DNA of 64,000 nucleotides from Gemmobacter sp034519525. GTDB taxonomy: Bacteria; Pseudomonadota; Alphaproteobacteria; Rhodobacterales; Rhodobacteraceae. Under the pieces are notes generated by a model. The model was given only the letters and a program-made list of their open reading frames with translations, did not search any database and was not told the DNA's origin. Of the stretch, positions 63,978 through 64,000 are shown piece after piece. A program made the position numbers and the translations under genes. Numbering within the stretch: position 1 is the stretch's first letter; every line of letters starts with the position of its first letter. The stretch lies in contig JAXHOJ010000051.1 of the NCBI GenBank assembly GCA_034519525.1, forward strand, positions 62,001 to 126,000, in the 5' to 3' direction.

Positions 63978-64000
63978 TCTGTTGCCCGGATTGGGGTGGC

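Overview
The window reads as a chromosomal segment of a GC-rich alphaproteobacterium of the Rhodobacterales (Rhodobacter/Paracoccus-type). The clues are fnrL next to hemN with a shared FNR box, a membrane-anchored cytochrome c, phosphatidylcholine synthase, a DUF1127 protein, the fsa / DUF484 / xerC block beside priA, and clustered ruv genes.

Left edge (1-2.7 kb): tRNA-Phe, a decayed PHB-depolymerase fragment, and a response regulator plus PAS/HisKA_2 histidine kinase pair.

Accessory block (about 2.69-32.47 kb): an integrative element of about 30 kb inserted in the 3' end of the SRP RNA gene (ffs). A 16-bp exact repeat of the ffs 3' end lies at 2694-2709 and 32456-32471. The tyrosine integrase sits directly inside the ffs-proximal end but carries an in-frame amber codon. 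The cargo is mostly defence or conflict related. It includes a Fic protein with Gln in place of the catalytic His, an HNH endonuclease, an AbrB/Doc toxin-antitoxin pair, a DUF262-DUF1524 protein, a PLD-nuclease/DEAD helicase, a type I restriction-modification operon (hsdM - Abi_2 - hsdS - hsdR, hsdR frameshifted) and a divergent mrr. There is also a GntR/flavin-reductase cassette between two 198-bp repeats, a two-gene unknown module, an orphan serine recombinase, small regulators and unusual non-coding repeats (12-bp iterons, a cluster of eight GTCAAC/GTTGAC motifs, nested inverted repeats, a three-copy intergenic repeat).

Backbone (32.5-64 kb): ffs, an alpha/beta hydrolase, HAD phosphatase, cpdB, nudC, a SRPBCC protein, pheA, cytochrome c, the yejABEF peptide ABC operon, a glycosyltransferase, a secreted VHL-beta-domain protein, hemN/fnrL, priA, fsa, DUF484-xerC, pcs, an EamA transporter, ogt, ileS, ruvB, htpX, ruvA, ruvC and a DUF1127 protein.

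Caution: several core genes (yejA, yejF, ileS, ruvB, htpX, ruvA) are broken by small indels of both signs, densest at 60.8-62.7 kb. Sequence or assembly error is likelier than true loss, so the frameshift in hsdR and the stop in the integrase should be judged with that in mind.
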